Positions 35,432 to 45,745 of a stretch of 64,000 bases of DNA are shown here, piece by piece; the stretch's first letter is position 1; every line of letters begins with the position of its first letter. Below the pieces are notes generated by a model. The model saw only the letters and a program-made list of their open reading frames with translations, was not told the DNA's origin and did no database searches. The position numbers and the translations under genes are program-made. Source of the stretch: Paraburkholderia hospita (GTDB taxonomy: Bacteria; Pseudomonadota; Gammaproteobacteria; Burkholderiales; Burkholderiaceae); contig NZ_CP026109.1 of the NCBI RefSeq assembly GCF_002902965.1, positions 496,001 through 560,000 of the forward strand, read 5' to 3'.

Positions 35432-35681
35432 GCTCTCCTTCGCCCAAAAGCTCCACAGCCTCCAACTACGAATAATAAAGAGAGGCTTCAAAGCCGTACT
35501 TCAAGATACAAGGTATCCACGAAACCGGGTCAACTCCAGGTTGAACAGGGCGAGATCGCGGACAGCATGAGCGTTCTGGAGGTAGATCCGGATAGGCCCA
35601 GACGTCCTTCGGCCTCAGCGGTGGCTTCTGGCCGACCAGCTTGCCTTTGTTCCACGCCTCACGGGATTGTTCGGTCTTCAT

Positions 35682-36369
35682 CGTAGTCTCCCACAGGGAT
35701 GATGGGAGTTCGATTGTGGTACCCGAACTCGACGCCCGCTTTGGGCGGATTTGCCGAGGTTCGCACCCGCCCGGCGGTGTTGCCTTTCAGCGATCCGGCG
35801 AAGCCTTCCCCGACGGCTGGTTCGCAACAGAATGCTGCCCGATGCCCTGCGGGTAAATTTCGGCCTAAGCCGACGTTCGTGTATCTACACGGATATGGCG
35901 GCCCATCGTTGCATACCTGTCGTTCGGCGAAGGCAACGGTGAACGACCCCTGTCAGCTTCAGCGAAAAGGTAATTTCCACCCTCAACGGACCTTCACGGT
36001 TACCGATAACGGACGTCAATCTAATCGAAACGACAACTGCAGTTGCCAAACAGATTAATTGTAAGCGCGAGTTTCCGCCCACCTGGCTTCCGTGCTTGAG
36101 AAGGTCCACGATTGCGTCCGCAACCCAACTTGCGGACGCAATCCATGACCCATGGGTAGCCTGGTTCAGGAACGCCGCGATCACGCGCGCAGGCATTGAG
36201 TTGCTGCATCGCATTCGAAAAGGTCAATTCAATCTCGCGAAGCTCGGCCTCAAAGATATCACTGCGCCCGCCGTCTGGAGTGCTGTCCTGTCTGCTCGAT
36301 AAGAAATCCTTTCTATCTGAACCGTCTCTTCCAGACGGCCTATTTGCACCAGAACCGACCCCGGAGGCA
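35682..36369. other. Degenerate intergenic stretch
   Basis: No intact gene. The last part, just before the IS1182 scrap, may be further decayed transposase. Confidence 0.4.
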
Positions 36370-36570
36370 ATGACAATACGCCGGCGGACAGTTGAGCATG
36401 TCTTTGGGACGTTCAAGTATTGGATGGGTTACACGCACTTCCTGACACGCAGATTGCCAAACGTGGGTACTGAGATGAGCATGAATGTACTTGCCTACAA
36501 TCTGATGCGAGTGCTGAGAATCCTGGGATTCAGGAGGACAATGAAAGCTATGCGGTTGGCGGGTGCATAA
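36370..36570 (+). pseudogene. IS1182-family transposase C-terminal remnant
   Basis: About 66 residues in frame: RRRTVEHVFGTFKYWMGYTH and FLTRRLPNVGTEMSMNVLAY are the highly conserved end of IS1182/DDE_Tnp_1_6 transposases. No recognisable start or catalytic Asp upstream, so only the tail is left. Confidence 0.8.
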
Positions 36571-36734
36571 ATCCAGTAACGCAAATCAAAACGTGAATGA
36601 CCGCGTACAAAGCATTAGAGCCATCTAATAATTCGTTGTTGTCGGATCGATTGTAAAAACAGTTAAACACGCCGATCGGTGTGATGCCGCTGCGTCGTAC
36701 TTGCCGCTTTCTAGGCGTTTCCACACAACCTTAG
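36571..36734. other. Intergenic, nothing recognised
   Basis: No feature seen between the IS1182 scrap and the intron end. Confidence 0.4.
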
Positions 36735-36773
36735 GTGAGTAGCCCACGGGAATCGCACCCGCAGGCCCTCGCA

Positions 36774-36807
36774 GAACCGGACGTGAATCTCTCGATTCAT
36801 CCGGCTC
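36774..36807 (-). ncRNA. Group II intron domain V
   Basis: The 34-nt hairpin GAGCCGGATGAATC...ACGTCCGGTTC on the minus strand is the catalytic domain V, followed by a domain VI stem (CTGCGGGTGCGATTCCCG) toward the 3' end. Confidence 0.85.
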
Positions 36808-38418
36808 CTATTGCCCACCGTTTTGCGCCAGAATCCAGTGAGCAAACAGGCCCGGCCGCTGATGTCTTATCTTGACCACCAGTTCCCGTGCCCGACTCAC
36901 TTTATCCTTTAGGCGCTTGTATTTCCTGCGTACCCACCTGACCAGGTACTGATCCAACGAATCGAACACCGCGTACAACGCCGAACGATAGAAGCGGCCA
37001 TATTATTTCAGCCACCCTTTGAGCACAGGGTTGATCTCCTGCGCCGGATCCGTCAAGTCCACAGTGTGTCGGCAATGAAGTCGCCATCGACGCACGGTCT
37101 GGCGAATGGCTTTGGCCGCTGTTTGGCTGATCGCAGGCAGGAAGCTCACGAACACCGTACCGGCGCGCGATCTTGCGAATCGCGGTCGGAAGCAGAAGCC
37201 CAAGAAGTCAAACTGATGGACGCTAAAGCGCTCCCGCCGATTGTCATCGCGACAGTAGACGATTTTCGTCTTCTGCGGATGCAAGGCAAGTGAGCACTGC
37301 GCCATTCGCTGCTCCAAGGCTGCCTTAAGCGCCTCTGCCCCCGCCAGCGTGCGACAGTGGCAAACTACATCATCGGCATAACGTTCGAACGGCACGCCCG
37401 GGTAGTTGCGGCGCATCCATTCGTCGAACACATAGTGCAGAAACAAATTGGCCAGCAACGGACTGATGACTCCGCCTTGCGGTGTGCCAGCGTCCCGCTG
37501 CTGCGTAGTGCCGTCTGCCAGACTGACCGGTGCCCGAAGCCACCGCTCAATGTACAGAAGCGTCACCCTGCACTTCGTGTGATGCCGTATCGCTTTCATC
37601 AGCAAGGCGTGATCGATGGAATCGAAGAAGCCCTTGATGTCGAGATCAAGCACCCAGGCATATTGCCAGCAGCGCACGCGCGCCATGGCCACTGCCTGAT
37701 GTGCCGACCGGCCGGGCCGGTAGCCGTAAGAGTCGGGATGGAAGCGCGGTTCCAGTTGTGGCTCAAGACGCTGTTTAACCACCATCTGAGCCACCCGGTC
37801 CGCGACCGTCGGTATACCCAACGGTCGCACACCACCACCTGCCTTCGGGATCTCCACACGTTTAACCGGTGGAGGTTGGTAACTTCCCGAGGCCAGTCGA
37901 TTCCAGAGCTTATAAAGGTTGTCAGCCAACCTCGAATCGAACTCCTCAATCGTCTGCCGATCGACTCCCGCAGCGCCCCGGTTGGCCTTGACCTTCTTGT
38001 AGGCCTCCCACACTTCGCGCTTGGAAATATCAAACGGTTTGGCATGCCGAGACAGATCCTCCCGTCGCCGGTTGTCTGCCTCGTCTTGCCGGGCAACGTC
38101 GCCCCTTCGGTCCAGCCCCATTACAGGGCCTTCCTCCCTACTACGGACGACTCCGCCCCTGTGCCGCGCATCGGTACTCAGGCTCTTGCAGGGGCTGCCT
38201 GCTTGAGCTTCTCCCTTCGCATCGCGACGACAGGTTCCTACGTTCCTCATTGAAGCCTGCGCTGGCGTCACGCCACCTTCATGCCGGACGCCAGACAGCC
38301 CGTCAACAGGCTCCGTCTGTCCTTGTCCCGGGGCATCCATACCCCCCGGTTTTGGCGTCATCATGGGGTTTCGACACGTCATCAGTGGTTCACTCGCGTT
38401 CGTCTCACCAGCACTCAT
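36808..38418 (-). pseudogene. ltrA: Group II intron reverse transcriptase/maturase with internal stop
   Basis: The frame from 38418 gives 471 aa: RT domains with GVDRQTIEEF, RPLGIPTVADRVAQ, YGYRPGRSAHQAV, DLDIKGFFDSIDH, GTPQGGVISPLLAN and the active-site YADD in FERYADDVVCH, then part of the maturase X domain ending in VLKGWLK. A TAA at 37003-37005 stops it there. The same frame continues beyond with the expected YGRFYRSALYAVFDSLDQYL and LFAHWILAQNGG to a stop at 36808. So it is a single nonsense change in an otherwise full protein of about 536 aa. Splicing without maturase X would be poor. Confidence 0.88.
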
Positions 38419-38640
38419 CTGACAGAATTTCTTTCCGCCTTTTCCTCAACGCTCACCACGCGGACTCTTTACCCGCGCAGCTTGAGGTGATTTGAAGCCA
38501 ACTCCTGCAAGCCGACTTCGAGGGGCCCCCCCTCATCTTCAATAAAGCATTGCTCACGCAACCGCTGCGCTCGCATTCGTAGCACACTATGGACACCGCC
38601 CGGTTTGCCAGGTTGATCTTGTGTGATAGGTGAACGCGGT

Positions 38641-38847
38641 ATCGGCTGCGGTCTTATATGCGGCCTTTTGCAAGCCGAAGCTGCGGGCCCTGATGGAATT
38701 CGCCAGGAACGTCCTCATCTGGGCCACGTGCTTTAAGCACAAGGCTGTGTTCAGGTTTGCGTTCCTGCGGTCCGACCTGTCTCGCCATCACATTGAAATC
38801 AACCCAAGCAACCTACCAGTCCTCAACGCTTCAAAGTGCTCAACCTG
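38641..38847. other. Intergenic, nothing recognised
   Basis: A plus-strand open frame here (38630-38896) overlaps the IS110 gene and has no family character. Confidence 0.35.
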
Positions 38848-39870
38848 CTATGCGGGTCTGTTGCTAACATGGTGCGCTTCGTACGCGGTCCCGTGAGCGA
38901 GGATCGCCCAGGCGATCCTCGCCATTTTGTTCGCCAGGGCCACTGTTACTACATTTGCTAGACGTCGGACCTGCATTGCCTTTTGCCATGCGGTTGGTAC
39001 CTTGGTGTGACACAGAACAGAGCGCGCTCCATGTATCAGCAACGTACGCAAGTATGGGTCGCCACGTCTGGAGATCGAGCCCAGCCGTATCTTTCCACCT
39101 GTTCCATTCTGACGAGGAACAAGCCCCAGAAACGCTGCGAACTCGCGCCCCGACCTGAATGTCTTCGCATCTCCAATTGTTGCCACTAAGGCCGTTGCAG
39201 TCAGCCGGCCGATTCCCGGTACTTCGGAGATCGCTCGACATGCCGCTTCTTGTTTCTGCCAGGCGCCAATCCGCTTCTCAAGTTGATTGATGTCCTCCTC
39301 AAACAGATTGATGCGACGCAACTGTTCGAGAAGGTTAAGAACTATTGATCGTGGCAGTGCGTCTTCGAGTTCTGCCATGCGCTCCCTGATCTCGTCGAGT
39401 CCTGCTACGCGTCCTGCACGAAACGTAACGCCGAACTCATACAGCAACCCACGCAGCTGATTTATCTGCATCGTTCGAAACTTGACGAGCAACGAGCGCA
39501 TACGATGAAGGCTCAGCATCACTTGCTGATCCTCTGTCTTGGCGGCAACCGTGCGCATGCCGGGTTGCTGCACTGCAGTCCAGATTGCCCGCGCGTCCGC
39601 CGCGTCGGTCTTGTTCGTTTGTACGAAAGGTCGAATGAATTGAGCGTGTAACAGCACCACCTCGTGTCCGAGCGCGCGGATCTTACGCGCCCACCAGTGC
39701 GCACTTCCGCAAGCTTCGATCGCGACGCGACCGGCAGGGCGCTGCGCCAGAAATGCAATCAAATCTTCACGTCCGAACTTGCGATTCGCAATCTCGCCAG
39801 TTTGGGCGTCGACCCAATACATCTGGAACGCCCGTTTTGCAATGTCGAGTCCGTATGTCGTAGCATTCAT
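38848..39870 (-). CDS. IS110-family transposase (IS1111-like), intact
   Basis: 340 aa from ATG 39870, which has GGAGG; an in-frame extension to 39921 is less likely. DEDD domain: YGLDIAKRAFQMYW, VAIEACGSAHWWA and KTDAADARAIW. Transposase_20 domain: AISEVPGIGRLTATALVATIG, FLGLVPRQNGTGG and SRRGDPYLRTLLI. The long gap on its upstream side (39871-40746) may hold IS terminal sequence and RNA. No frameshift. Confidence 0.92.
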   Translation of the reverse strand: MNATTYGLDIAKRAFQMYWVDAQTGEIANRKFGREDLIAFLAQRPAGRVAIEACGSAHWWARKIRALGHEVVLLHAQFIRPFVQTNKTDAADARAIWTAVQQPGMRTVAAKTEDQQVMLSLHRMRSLLVKFRTMQINQLRGLLYEFGVTFRAGRVAGLDEIRERMAELEDALPRSIVLNLLEQLRRINLFEEDINQLEKRIGAWQKQEAACRAISEVPGIGRLTATALVATIGDAKTFRSGREFAAFLGLVPRQNGTGGKIRLGSISRRGDPYLRTLLIHGARSVLCHTKVPTAWQKAMQVRRLANVVTVALANKMARIAWAILAHGTAYEAHHVSNRPA

Positions 39871-40746
39871 CTGGGGCCTCCGTTCCTCAAGTGGTTGTGT
39901 CGCAACTCCACTTTGGCACATTGATGCCGTTCGGTCCTGGAGGCCCTCAATCGTGCCTAATTCCCCGGAGGGAGGGCGGTGTCCATTCCATCTGGGTCGA
40001 ATTCACCCATCGATCGATGCATGGAGCCGCCATTCGAAGTCGACACGCAACGAACGGCCGGTCCGAGTCGTTGCGCGGCCTTCGCCGCGTCGATAGGCGA
40101 ACGTCAGCTAAGGCCGATGACCTGCCCGTCAGCTCACGCCTGATGTAGAACCCTTTGATCTACCCTCTCACTTGCTGGCGGATTACGCGGGCAAGCATGG
40201 AAAGATGATCGAACGAATACCCCCTTACAGCGGTGAAGCTGGTGGAAGAACAATTCGAACGCGACCAGAGAAATGCAGAACCTGTCCCGCCGTAAGGCTG
40301 ATGGTGCTGCCTTGAACCAGGTGAAATGCCTTTCGTGCATCAATGGGGAGTCGTATGCACCTTTCGTAGGTGCACGTCGCGTGGAAGCGGGCGCTCAAGC
40401 TCAGGGCATTGATAAGCCGGAGCAACCTTCGTCGACCGAGCGCGGAGAGGCGTCGACGCGGAAACCACCAACTCATAGCCCTGAGCCGCCTGGAATTAGT
40501 CTAGCAGATCGGGGCCATTGCAAGCCCCCGCCAACGGTATTACCGGTGCCGTCCGCCCAGCCTGTTAGTGCATAGGTGGGGACGGCAATGTCAGTGTAAG
40601 TTCTGGCGGATAGGATCGAAAAAGTCCGCCTTATCGATGACCTGGAAATCGCTCGGCTTGTCGCAACTCTCATATTTGCAAAGACTTGCCACAGGCGGCT
40701 CGGCGCCCTGCTACCGCCATGTTTCGCACCAGAAGGTCGGGCACCC
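39871..40746. other. Intergenic, no gene recognised
   Basis: Almost 900 bp. The first part is probably the IS110 end; the remainder shows no supported gene. Confidence 0.45.
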
Positions 40747-42474
40747 TCAATGCGCTGTCGAAATAGCTGACGCGACCGGCACCGGCGCGCCAACTGTGAC
40801 CACGTACCCGATGTCGGGCGCGGGTATCGACGGGTCCGCATTCGACAACGCAAGCATGTTGGACCCTGCCTGAAATGGCACATAGACGGTAACGGCGCCC
40901 ACCCGTCCGTCGCCGCCAGTCGGAGGGAAAGCGAGCGTGGTCGGCCGTTTGCCATTCATGGCGAGTTGCGCGTAGGCGGTCTGTGCCCTGTCGTTGACAT
41001 AGCCGATTTCGACGAAGCCCCCACGCGCGGTCGACGCGCTCCCGCGGAAATACGCCGTACCGAGCCGCGTAACTTTCTCGCCGCCCGCGCAGGCTGGACA
41101 GCGCGAGTAAGCTGCTCCCCCGGCCAGCAGGCCCGGTTCCCATATTGCCGGCACTGAGTCGGTGCCACTCACCGCGAGCATCGTCACGCCTCCGGCGGGC
41201 ACGTTCGGCGCCGTATAGGACGCTGTGAATCGACCGAGGTCTTTCTGGGCCCAGACGTCCCGCACCGTCGCCTGCGATGCCGGAACGAGGCCGAGTGCCT
41301 CCCATGTGACCGTCATCGGCGCATCCCTCGCCGAGTTGTTGAAGAGGACGACCGCTCTTTGTGCCGTTCCCGCCAGCAGCTTCGCCCAGACCTGCAGGCG
41401 GCCGGACTGCGCCACCAATAGCCCTTGCAGCCCTAGCGCGTCCTGATCGATTGCAAGCACCTCGGGATTCGTCAGCAGGCTTGCAGTGTCGGCGGCGAGC
41501 GGCTTCGCCAGATCGTTGCCGAGAATCATCGGCGCGCCTGCAATCGCCCACAGGCTGACGTGCGCCTGATCGTGAACGGCGGACATCCCCATTGCGGCGA
41601 CCATCATGTCGGGATCGTTGTAGTAGCCGGTATGCTGACCCTCCGGGTGATAGTTGCCGGCCAGGTTATACGTGACGCTGCCGAAGTCCGGTGCGATGTC
41701 ACGAGTGGTTCGCCACATCGTGCCGACGCCGGCACCCCACACCCACGGCCCTTCGTCGTAGTCAGGGAACGATTTGTTGGTGGGTACCGTGCCCCCGTCG
41801 CACACGCTGAACGTCATAAGCTGGCCAGTCTGCGAATAAGCGCGCCGGATGGCCTGCGCGATGGACCGGTAGGTTGTCTCCGGATCGTAGCTTTTTGCCA
41901 TGCCCCCGCAAAAATCGACCTTGACGAAATCAAATCCCCATTGTGCAAATTGCAGGAAATCGTGATCGTAGTAAGCGAAGTCGCTTCCGACGAAATGCGT
42001 ACCATCGGCTCGCTTGCCGCAGCCGCGCGGACCCGCATCGATATAAATGCCCGCCTTTAGACCCTTGCCATGGATATAACGGGCAATGGCGTGCATTCCG
42101 CCGGGCCATTGCGTCGTGTCGACGACGAAATTGCCGCTTTCGTCTCTTTGCCCTGAGCGCCACCAGCCTTCGTCGATGTTCACATACTCGTATCGGGCGC
42201 CCGAGGTGATGCGTGTGTTCAGCGACGCCAATCCGTCGGCTTCGGCCTTGATGACGTCATGGTTCACGCCTTCGCCCAGACTGTTCCAGGACGACCAGCC
42301 CATCGGCGGTGGAGGCACGCGTACCGGCGTTGCGCGTTGGGCGAGGGCAGGCGGGTGTGTGGGCGTAGATCGGGCTGCCTCTGCGGTTCCTGGCTGAACG
42401 GCGCGGCCGCAAGCGCACAGGCTCGAAATCAGCCATAGAACAAGGAACACGCGCTGATCACAACATACAAGCAT
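40747..42474 (-). CDS. GH27 alpha-galactosidase lipoprotein with CBM35-like tail
   Basis: Releases terminal alpha-galactose (or, in some GH27 members, beta-L-arabinopyranose or N-acetylgalactosamine). 575 aa. Lipoprotein-like leader with LCAC around Cys22, Pro-rich spacer, catalytic barrel from about residue 55: PMGWSSWNSLGEG, YEYVNIDEGWW, nucleophile Asp187 in FVKVDFCGG, acid/base in NDPDMM (Asp289). A C-terminal beta domain from about 390 (APMTVTWEALGL) and a CBM35-like module at about 455-565 follow. Outer-membrane or periplasmic location implied. No sugar transporter or regulator sits beside it; a sensor kinase gene ends 25 bp upstream on the same strand. Confidence 0.9.
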   Translation of the reverse strand: MLVCCDQRVFLVLWLISSLCACGRAVQPGTAEAARSTPTHPPALAQRATPVRVPPPPMGWSSWNSLGEGVNHDVIKAEADGLASLNTRITSGARYEYVNIDEGWWRSGQRDESGNFVVDTTQWPGGMHAIARYIHGKGLKAGIYIDAGPRGCGKRADGTHFVGSDFAYYDHDFLQFAQWGFDFVKVDFCGGMAKSYDPETTYRSIAQAIRRAYSQTGQLMTFSVCDGGTVPTNKSFPDYDEGPWVWGAGVGTMWRTTRDIAPDFGSVTYNLAGNYHPEGQHTGYYNDPDMMVAAMGMSAVHDQAHVSLWAIAGAPMILGNDLAKPLAADTASLLTNPEVLAIDQDALGLQGLLVAQSGRLQVWAKLLAGTAQRAVVLFNNSARDAPMTVTWEALGLVPASQATVRDVWAQKDLGRFTASYTAPNVPAGGVTMLAVSGTDSVPAIWEPGLLAGGAAYSRCPACAGGEKVTRLGTAYFRGSASTARGGFVEIGYVNDRAQTAYAQLAMNGKRPTTLAFPPTGGDGRVGAVTVYVPFQAGSNMLALSNADPSIPAPDIGYVVTVGAPVPVASAISTAH

Positions 42475-42498
42475 AGCCGTCCAGTTCGCATGAGGTGT

Positions 42499-43893
42499 TC
42501 ATCCCGGTCTCGACACGAGTGGCAGGCGCACCTGGAAGGTCGTTTGTCCCGGGCGTGAACTGACAAGAAGCGCTCCGCGGTGCCGGTTGACGACCGTCTG
42601 ATACGAGATGTCGAGGCCCAGGCCCGTACCTTGACCCGGCGGCTTGGTGCTGAAAAAAGGCTCGAACAGATGCGGCATGACATCGTCTGCGATGCCGGTC
42701 CCGTTGTCGGTGAGCTCGACCACTGCCTCGTCCATCTCGCGGTAAGTCCGCACAACGATCTCGCCTTTGCCACTCATTGCATCAATGGCGTTGTCGATCA
42801 GGTTGGTCCATACCTGATTGAGTTCGCTGCCATACACGCTCAGATGCGGCAGGTTGTGATCGTACTCACGATGCACGGTGACACCCTGCTTGAGCCGGTG
42901 TTGCATGATGATGAGGGTATCTTCAATGCCTTCATGGATGTCCACTTCCTGCTGCGGCGACTGGTCCATGTGCGAGTAGGATTTCATCGCCCGGATGATC
43001 CCTGAAATCCGGACCGACCCAACGCGGATGTCTTCCATCAGCGCGCTGAGTTCCAGTGTCGACGCGAGCCAGTGGATGGCGGCGGCAAACTGCTCCCTGT
43101 TCAGGGTGACGGCAAGCGAGTCAAGTTCCTCCTGCAGGATTCCCGCGCTGACAAGGCATGGCGCCAGGAGCCACGCCTTCCCGACACCCTGTGCGACCAG
43201 CCAGTCGCTGAGCGCGTCCGCTGCCTGATTCTGCTTCAGGGCATCGATAGCCGACATCACGTTTGTCAGTCCCTGGCGTTCGCCCAGACCCTCCAGGTTT
43301 TTCATTGCCTCGACAGGCATCGAGCTATCCCTCAACTCGATGTGCGCAACCTTCAGCGTTGCGAGTGCGGCCACCGCACGGTCCGCCGTGCGCACCAGTG
43401 CAGCCGCAGGATTGTTTAATTCGTGCGCGAGGCCCGCGGCGAGCGTGCCGAGGGCAGCCAGTTTTTCCCGGTTACGCAGCGTCGCCTCCAGGTTCATCAG
43501 GCGATCAAAGGAGCTGTGGAAGATCAGCCGGCAGAAGGTCTCCGAGCCGACCAGCAATTCGCGGAACGCGCGTTCCGGCAGCAGCGCCACGCGCCCATCG
43601 GTGACCGCTTTGAGCGTGCCAGGCGCGGGCGTCCCCGAGAGCAGCGAGACTGCCCCGAAATAGCTTGGCGCAATGAACCGGGACGTAGGAATCTGCTGCC
43701 CGCGTGAAAGCTTTGTCGCGGCGACCTCACCCTGCAGCACGACGTAAAAGTGGGACCTCGTTTCGCCTTCACGGGCAAGGACCTCCCCTGCCGCGATGCT
43801 GACTTCCGTCAGCTGTTCGCGCAGCCACTGCAAAAGCGCTTCTGACAGATCCTTGAAGAGCGGATGCCCGCGCAGTTCGTCCAGCTGGATCAT
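42499..43893 (-). CDS. Histidine kinase with cyclic-nucleotide-binding domain
   Basis: 464 aa, soluble. Residues about 10-125 are a cNMP_binding fold (IAAGEVLAREGETRSHFYVV, LQGEVAAT, YFGAVSLLSG). Residues about 140-160 hold the phospho-acceptor His in LAAGLAHELNNPAAAL. After a long helical insert, the ATPase shows NLIDNAIDAM, DNGTGI and GTGLGLDISY. Kinases of this layout are common in proteobacteria and often work with a receiver elsewhere; here no receiver is adjacent. Input ligand (cAMP, c-di-GMP or none) is unknown. Confidence 0.9.
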   Translation of the reverse strand: MIQLDELRGHPLFKDLSEALLQWLREQLTEVSIAAGEVLAREGETRSHFYVVLQGEVAATKLSRGQQIPTSRFIAPSYFGAVSLLSGTPAPGTLKAVTDGRVALLPERAFRELLVGSETFCRLIFHSSFDRLMNLEATLRNREKLAALGTLAAGLAHELNNPAAALVRTADRAVAALATLKVAHIELRDSSMPVEAMKNLEGLGERQGLTNVMSAIDALKQNQAADALSDWLVAQGVGKAWLLAPCLVSAGILQEELDSLAVTLNREQFAAAIHWLASTLELSALMEDIRVGSVRISGIIRAMKSYSHMDQSPQQEVDIHEGIEDTLIIMQHRLKQGVTVHREYDHNLPHLSVYGSELNQVWTNLIDNAIDAMSGKGEIVVRTYREMDEAVVELTDNGTGIADDVMPHLFEPFFSTKPPGQGTGLGLDISYQTVVNRHRGALLVSSRPGQTTFQVRLPLVSRPG

Positions 43894-44131
43894 GATGCCG
43901 GCCTACGGGTTGAACAGCTTGAACCTTGAGTGAAGCAGGCGTTCACGACACATCGTGACTCCTGACGGCGGCTTCAGAACGAATTGTAGTGCCTGCGCGT
44001 CGGCTGCCGTGTTCCGTCAGCCGCTTCTCTGGTTGTCGTCGCCGGATCAGCCGTGGGGTGCGGGAACGGAAGACTCGCGGGCAATTGAGCCCGCCAGGTG
44101 TGCTTGCATCAGTTGGGCAAGCACCCCGGAT
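43894..44131. other. Intergenic, nothing recognised
   Basis: No supported feature. Confidence 0.35.
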
Positions 44132-44521
44132 TCAACTGATGATCTCGCCGGTCCACCGGTCGCGATTGGCCCAGAACGGGCACAGCGGACAGGTTTCGCC
44201 TTCCGGATAGTCGATGCCTTCCTCATGCGGACACCCGATGATGCGATCGATGGCGGCGACCGAACGCGCCCCATGCTGTTCAATGAAACAGACGACTGCT
44301 TCGTTGACTTCCGGATCGGTTCTCGCATCGGACGTTTCACAGAACCACCGCTCAACCGGGTCAGCATCTGCGCCTTCGTGCGTGACAATGCCCACCGACA
44401 CCTTTGTCGCCCGCGTGTCGTCGGGCCCATAAAAGGCCACCGTTGCGACCGGGTAGCCGCGGAAGCTCTGACGACTTTTTTTCGCGAGCTTGTCCCGGTA
44501 CCACTGCGCCTTCAATGACAT
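44132..44521 (-). CDS. Conserved hypothetical with C-terminal CPxC site
   Basis: 129 aa. N-terminal strands (PVATVAFYGPDDTRATKVSV), then an acidic middle (WFCETSDARTDPEVNEAVV) and a C-terminal segment IIGCPHEEGIDYPEGETCPLCPFWANRDRW whose His and four Cys (CPHEEG and CPLCPFW) could hold a metal. The start follows GGAGG. Similar proteins occur in Burkholderiales and Rhizobiales as unnamed proteins; no function known to me. Confidence 0.7.
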   Translation of the reverse strand: MSLKAQWYRDKLAKKSRQSFRGYPVATVAFYGPDDTRATKVSVGIVTHEGADADPVERWFCETSDARTDPEVNEAVVCFIEQHGARSVAAIDRIIGCPHEEGIDYPEGETCPLCPFWANRDRWTGEIIS

Positions 44522-44594
44522 GTCGCCTCCGTGCCTGCGCCCGACTTCTCCATGTGACGACGTCAGCGATGATCACAGCCGATGGTCGTCATCC

Positions 44595-44678
44595 TCACCG
44601 GTGCTGCACTTTTCGTGTTGCCATGTACGCCTCGAACAGACCCGCATGCAGGCGACTGAGCCCCTGGCTGACGCCGCG
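44595..44678 (-). pseudogene. Fragment of AGLFEAYM-type small protein
   Basis: The last 21 residues (SRLHAGLFEAYMATRKVQHR) are nearly the same as the end of the protein at 58430-58642, with DNA similarity over about 80 bp. Upstream of this the frame is unrelated, so it is a truncated copy. Confidence 0.55.
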
Positions 44679-44923
44679 CAGACTGATTCGCAACTGGAGG
44701 ACGGATGTCGCTGCGGAAGGGGCGGAGTACATAGAGCCACTATAAACTCTCCCTCCGCTCATATGCGCAGACCCAACTTCAGCCCCGCTTTGGCGCGGTC
44801 TCCTCATCACAATCGTGTGAGTTCATCAGCGTGCGTAGCTACGGACGAGCGATGCCAGCCCCTATCCGATACACCGCAGTCTGCCGCCGGTGCGGAGATC
44901 CGGTTAGCGTCAAGTCCAAGACG

Positions 44924-45721
44924 CTAGCTTGCCCGGATTGCGATGCGTTTCCTGGGTACGGGGTTGCCTGGAATCGTACATAGCAAGGTGTCCATGGATT
45001 CGGTCGCGCATTCGAGCACGACGCGGCCATCCGCTTCCACCACATGCAGCGGCCGCGCCGAAAAGTCGAGCCAACGCACGTCCACACGGCCCTGGAGCAA
45101 TCGCCGCTTACGCCTGACATGCTCGCGAAGCGTGCTTCGCTGCAGTGGAGTCAGTCCATATTCGCCCTGCGTGCTAAAGCCGCTTCCGCGTGGGATAAAC
45201 GGAAGGATGTTCAGTTGCCGCACGCGCTCGGCTACGCAAAAGTCCGCCATCCAGTCGAGCACCCAGTCGCCACCGGCCACGATCGTCGTTTGTATCACCG
45301 TCGGAATTCCCTCGTCGAGCAGACGGCGCAGATGTCCGGTTGCCAGATCGAACGCTGCGCGCCCGACGAGTGCGTCGTGCCGCGCACGATCGCCATGCAG
45401 GCTGACCCTGACACGCGTGCCTGCCGAGCGCAATGCAGGCAGCAGCGGCTCGGGTAGGACGATGCCGTTTGTCGTGAGTCTCGAACCCGAGCCGCGCGCA
45501 GCGACATGCGCAAGTAGTTCCGGCAGCGCGGGATGAATGGTTGGCTCGCCACCGCAGAAATGAATGACCCGCACGCCCTGTTCGGCCAGCCAGTCGAGGC
45601 GCTGCATGAGCACAGATGACGGCGGGTGCGCGCCGTCGGGCGGAGCGAGGCAGAAGCCGCAACGCGCATTGCAGTAGCGCGTGACCCTGAAGCAGATCAT
45701 GGACGGCAGGTGTCGGTTCAT
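44924..45721 (-). CDS. Radical SAM protein
   Basis: 265 aa. Cluster motif CNARCGFC (Cys 17, 21, 24), GGEPTIHP for SAM binding, then SLHGDRARHD and a barrel ending near LNILPFIPRG. No C-terminal SPASM cysteines; the end has CATESMDTLLCTIPG with two Cys. The size fits a MoaA-like or NrdG-like activase or a peptide/tRNA modifier. Substrate unknown. The exonuclease gene lies 24 bp upstream and a toprim gene before that, all on one strand, so these three may be one transcript. Confidence 0.85.
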   Translation of the reverse strand: MNRHLPSMICFRVTRYCNARCGFCLAPPDGAHPPSSVLMQRLDWLAEQGVRVIHFCGGEPTIHPALPELLAHVAARGSGSRLTTNGIVLPEPLLPALRSAGTRVRVSLHGDRARHDALVGRAAFDLATGHLRRLLDEGIPTVIQTTIVAGGDWVLDWMADFCVAERVRQLNILPFIPRGSGFSTQGEYGLTPLQRSTLREHVRRKRRLLQGRVDVRWLDFSARPLHVVEADGRVVLECATESMDTLLCTIPGNPVPRKRIAIRAS

Positions 45722-45745
45722 GGCAATGGATCATTGAGTCTGCGC

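Larger units (their letters stand above)
36735..38640 (-). mobile_element. Group II intron (approximate limits)
   Basis: Contains an RT-maturase gene and, downstream of it, RNA domains V and VI. The 3' edge is about 36735 (after GGCTACTCACC on the minus strand). The 5' edge is somewhere above 38420; a GTGTG at about 38593 on the minus strand is one weak candidate. Confidence 0.6.
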
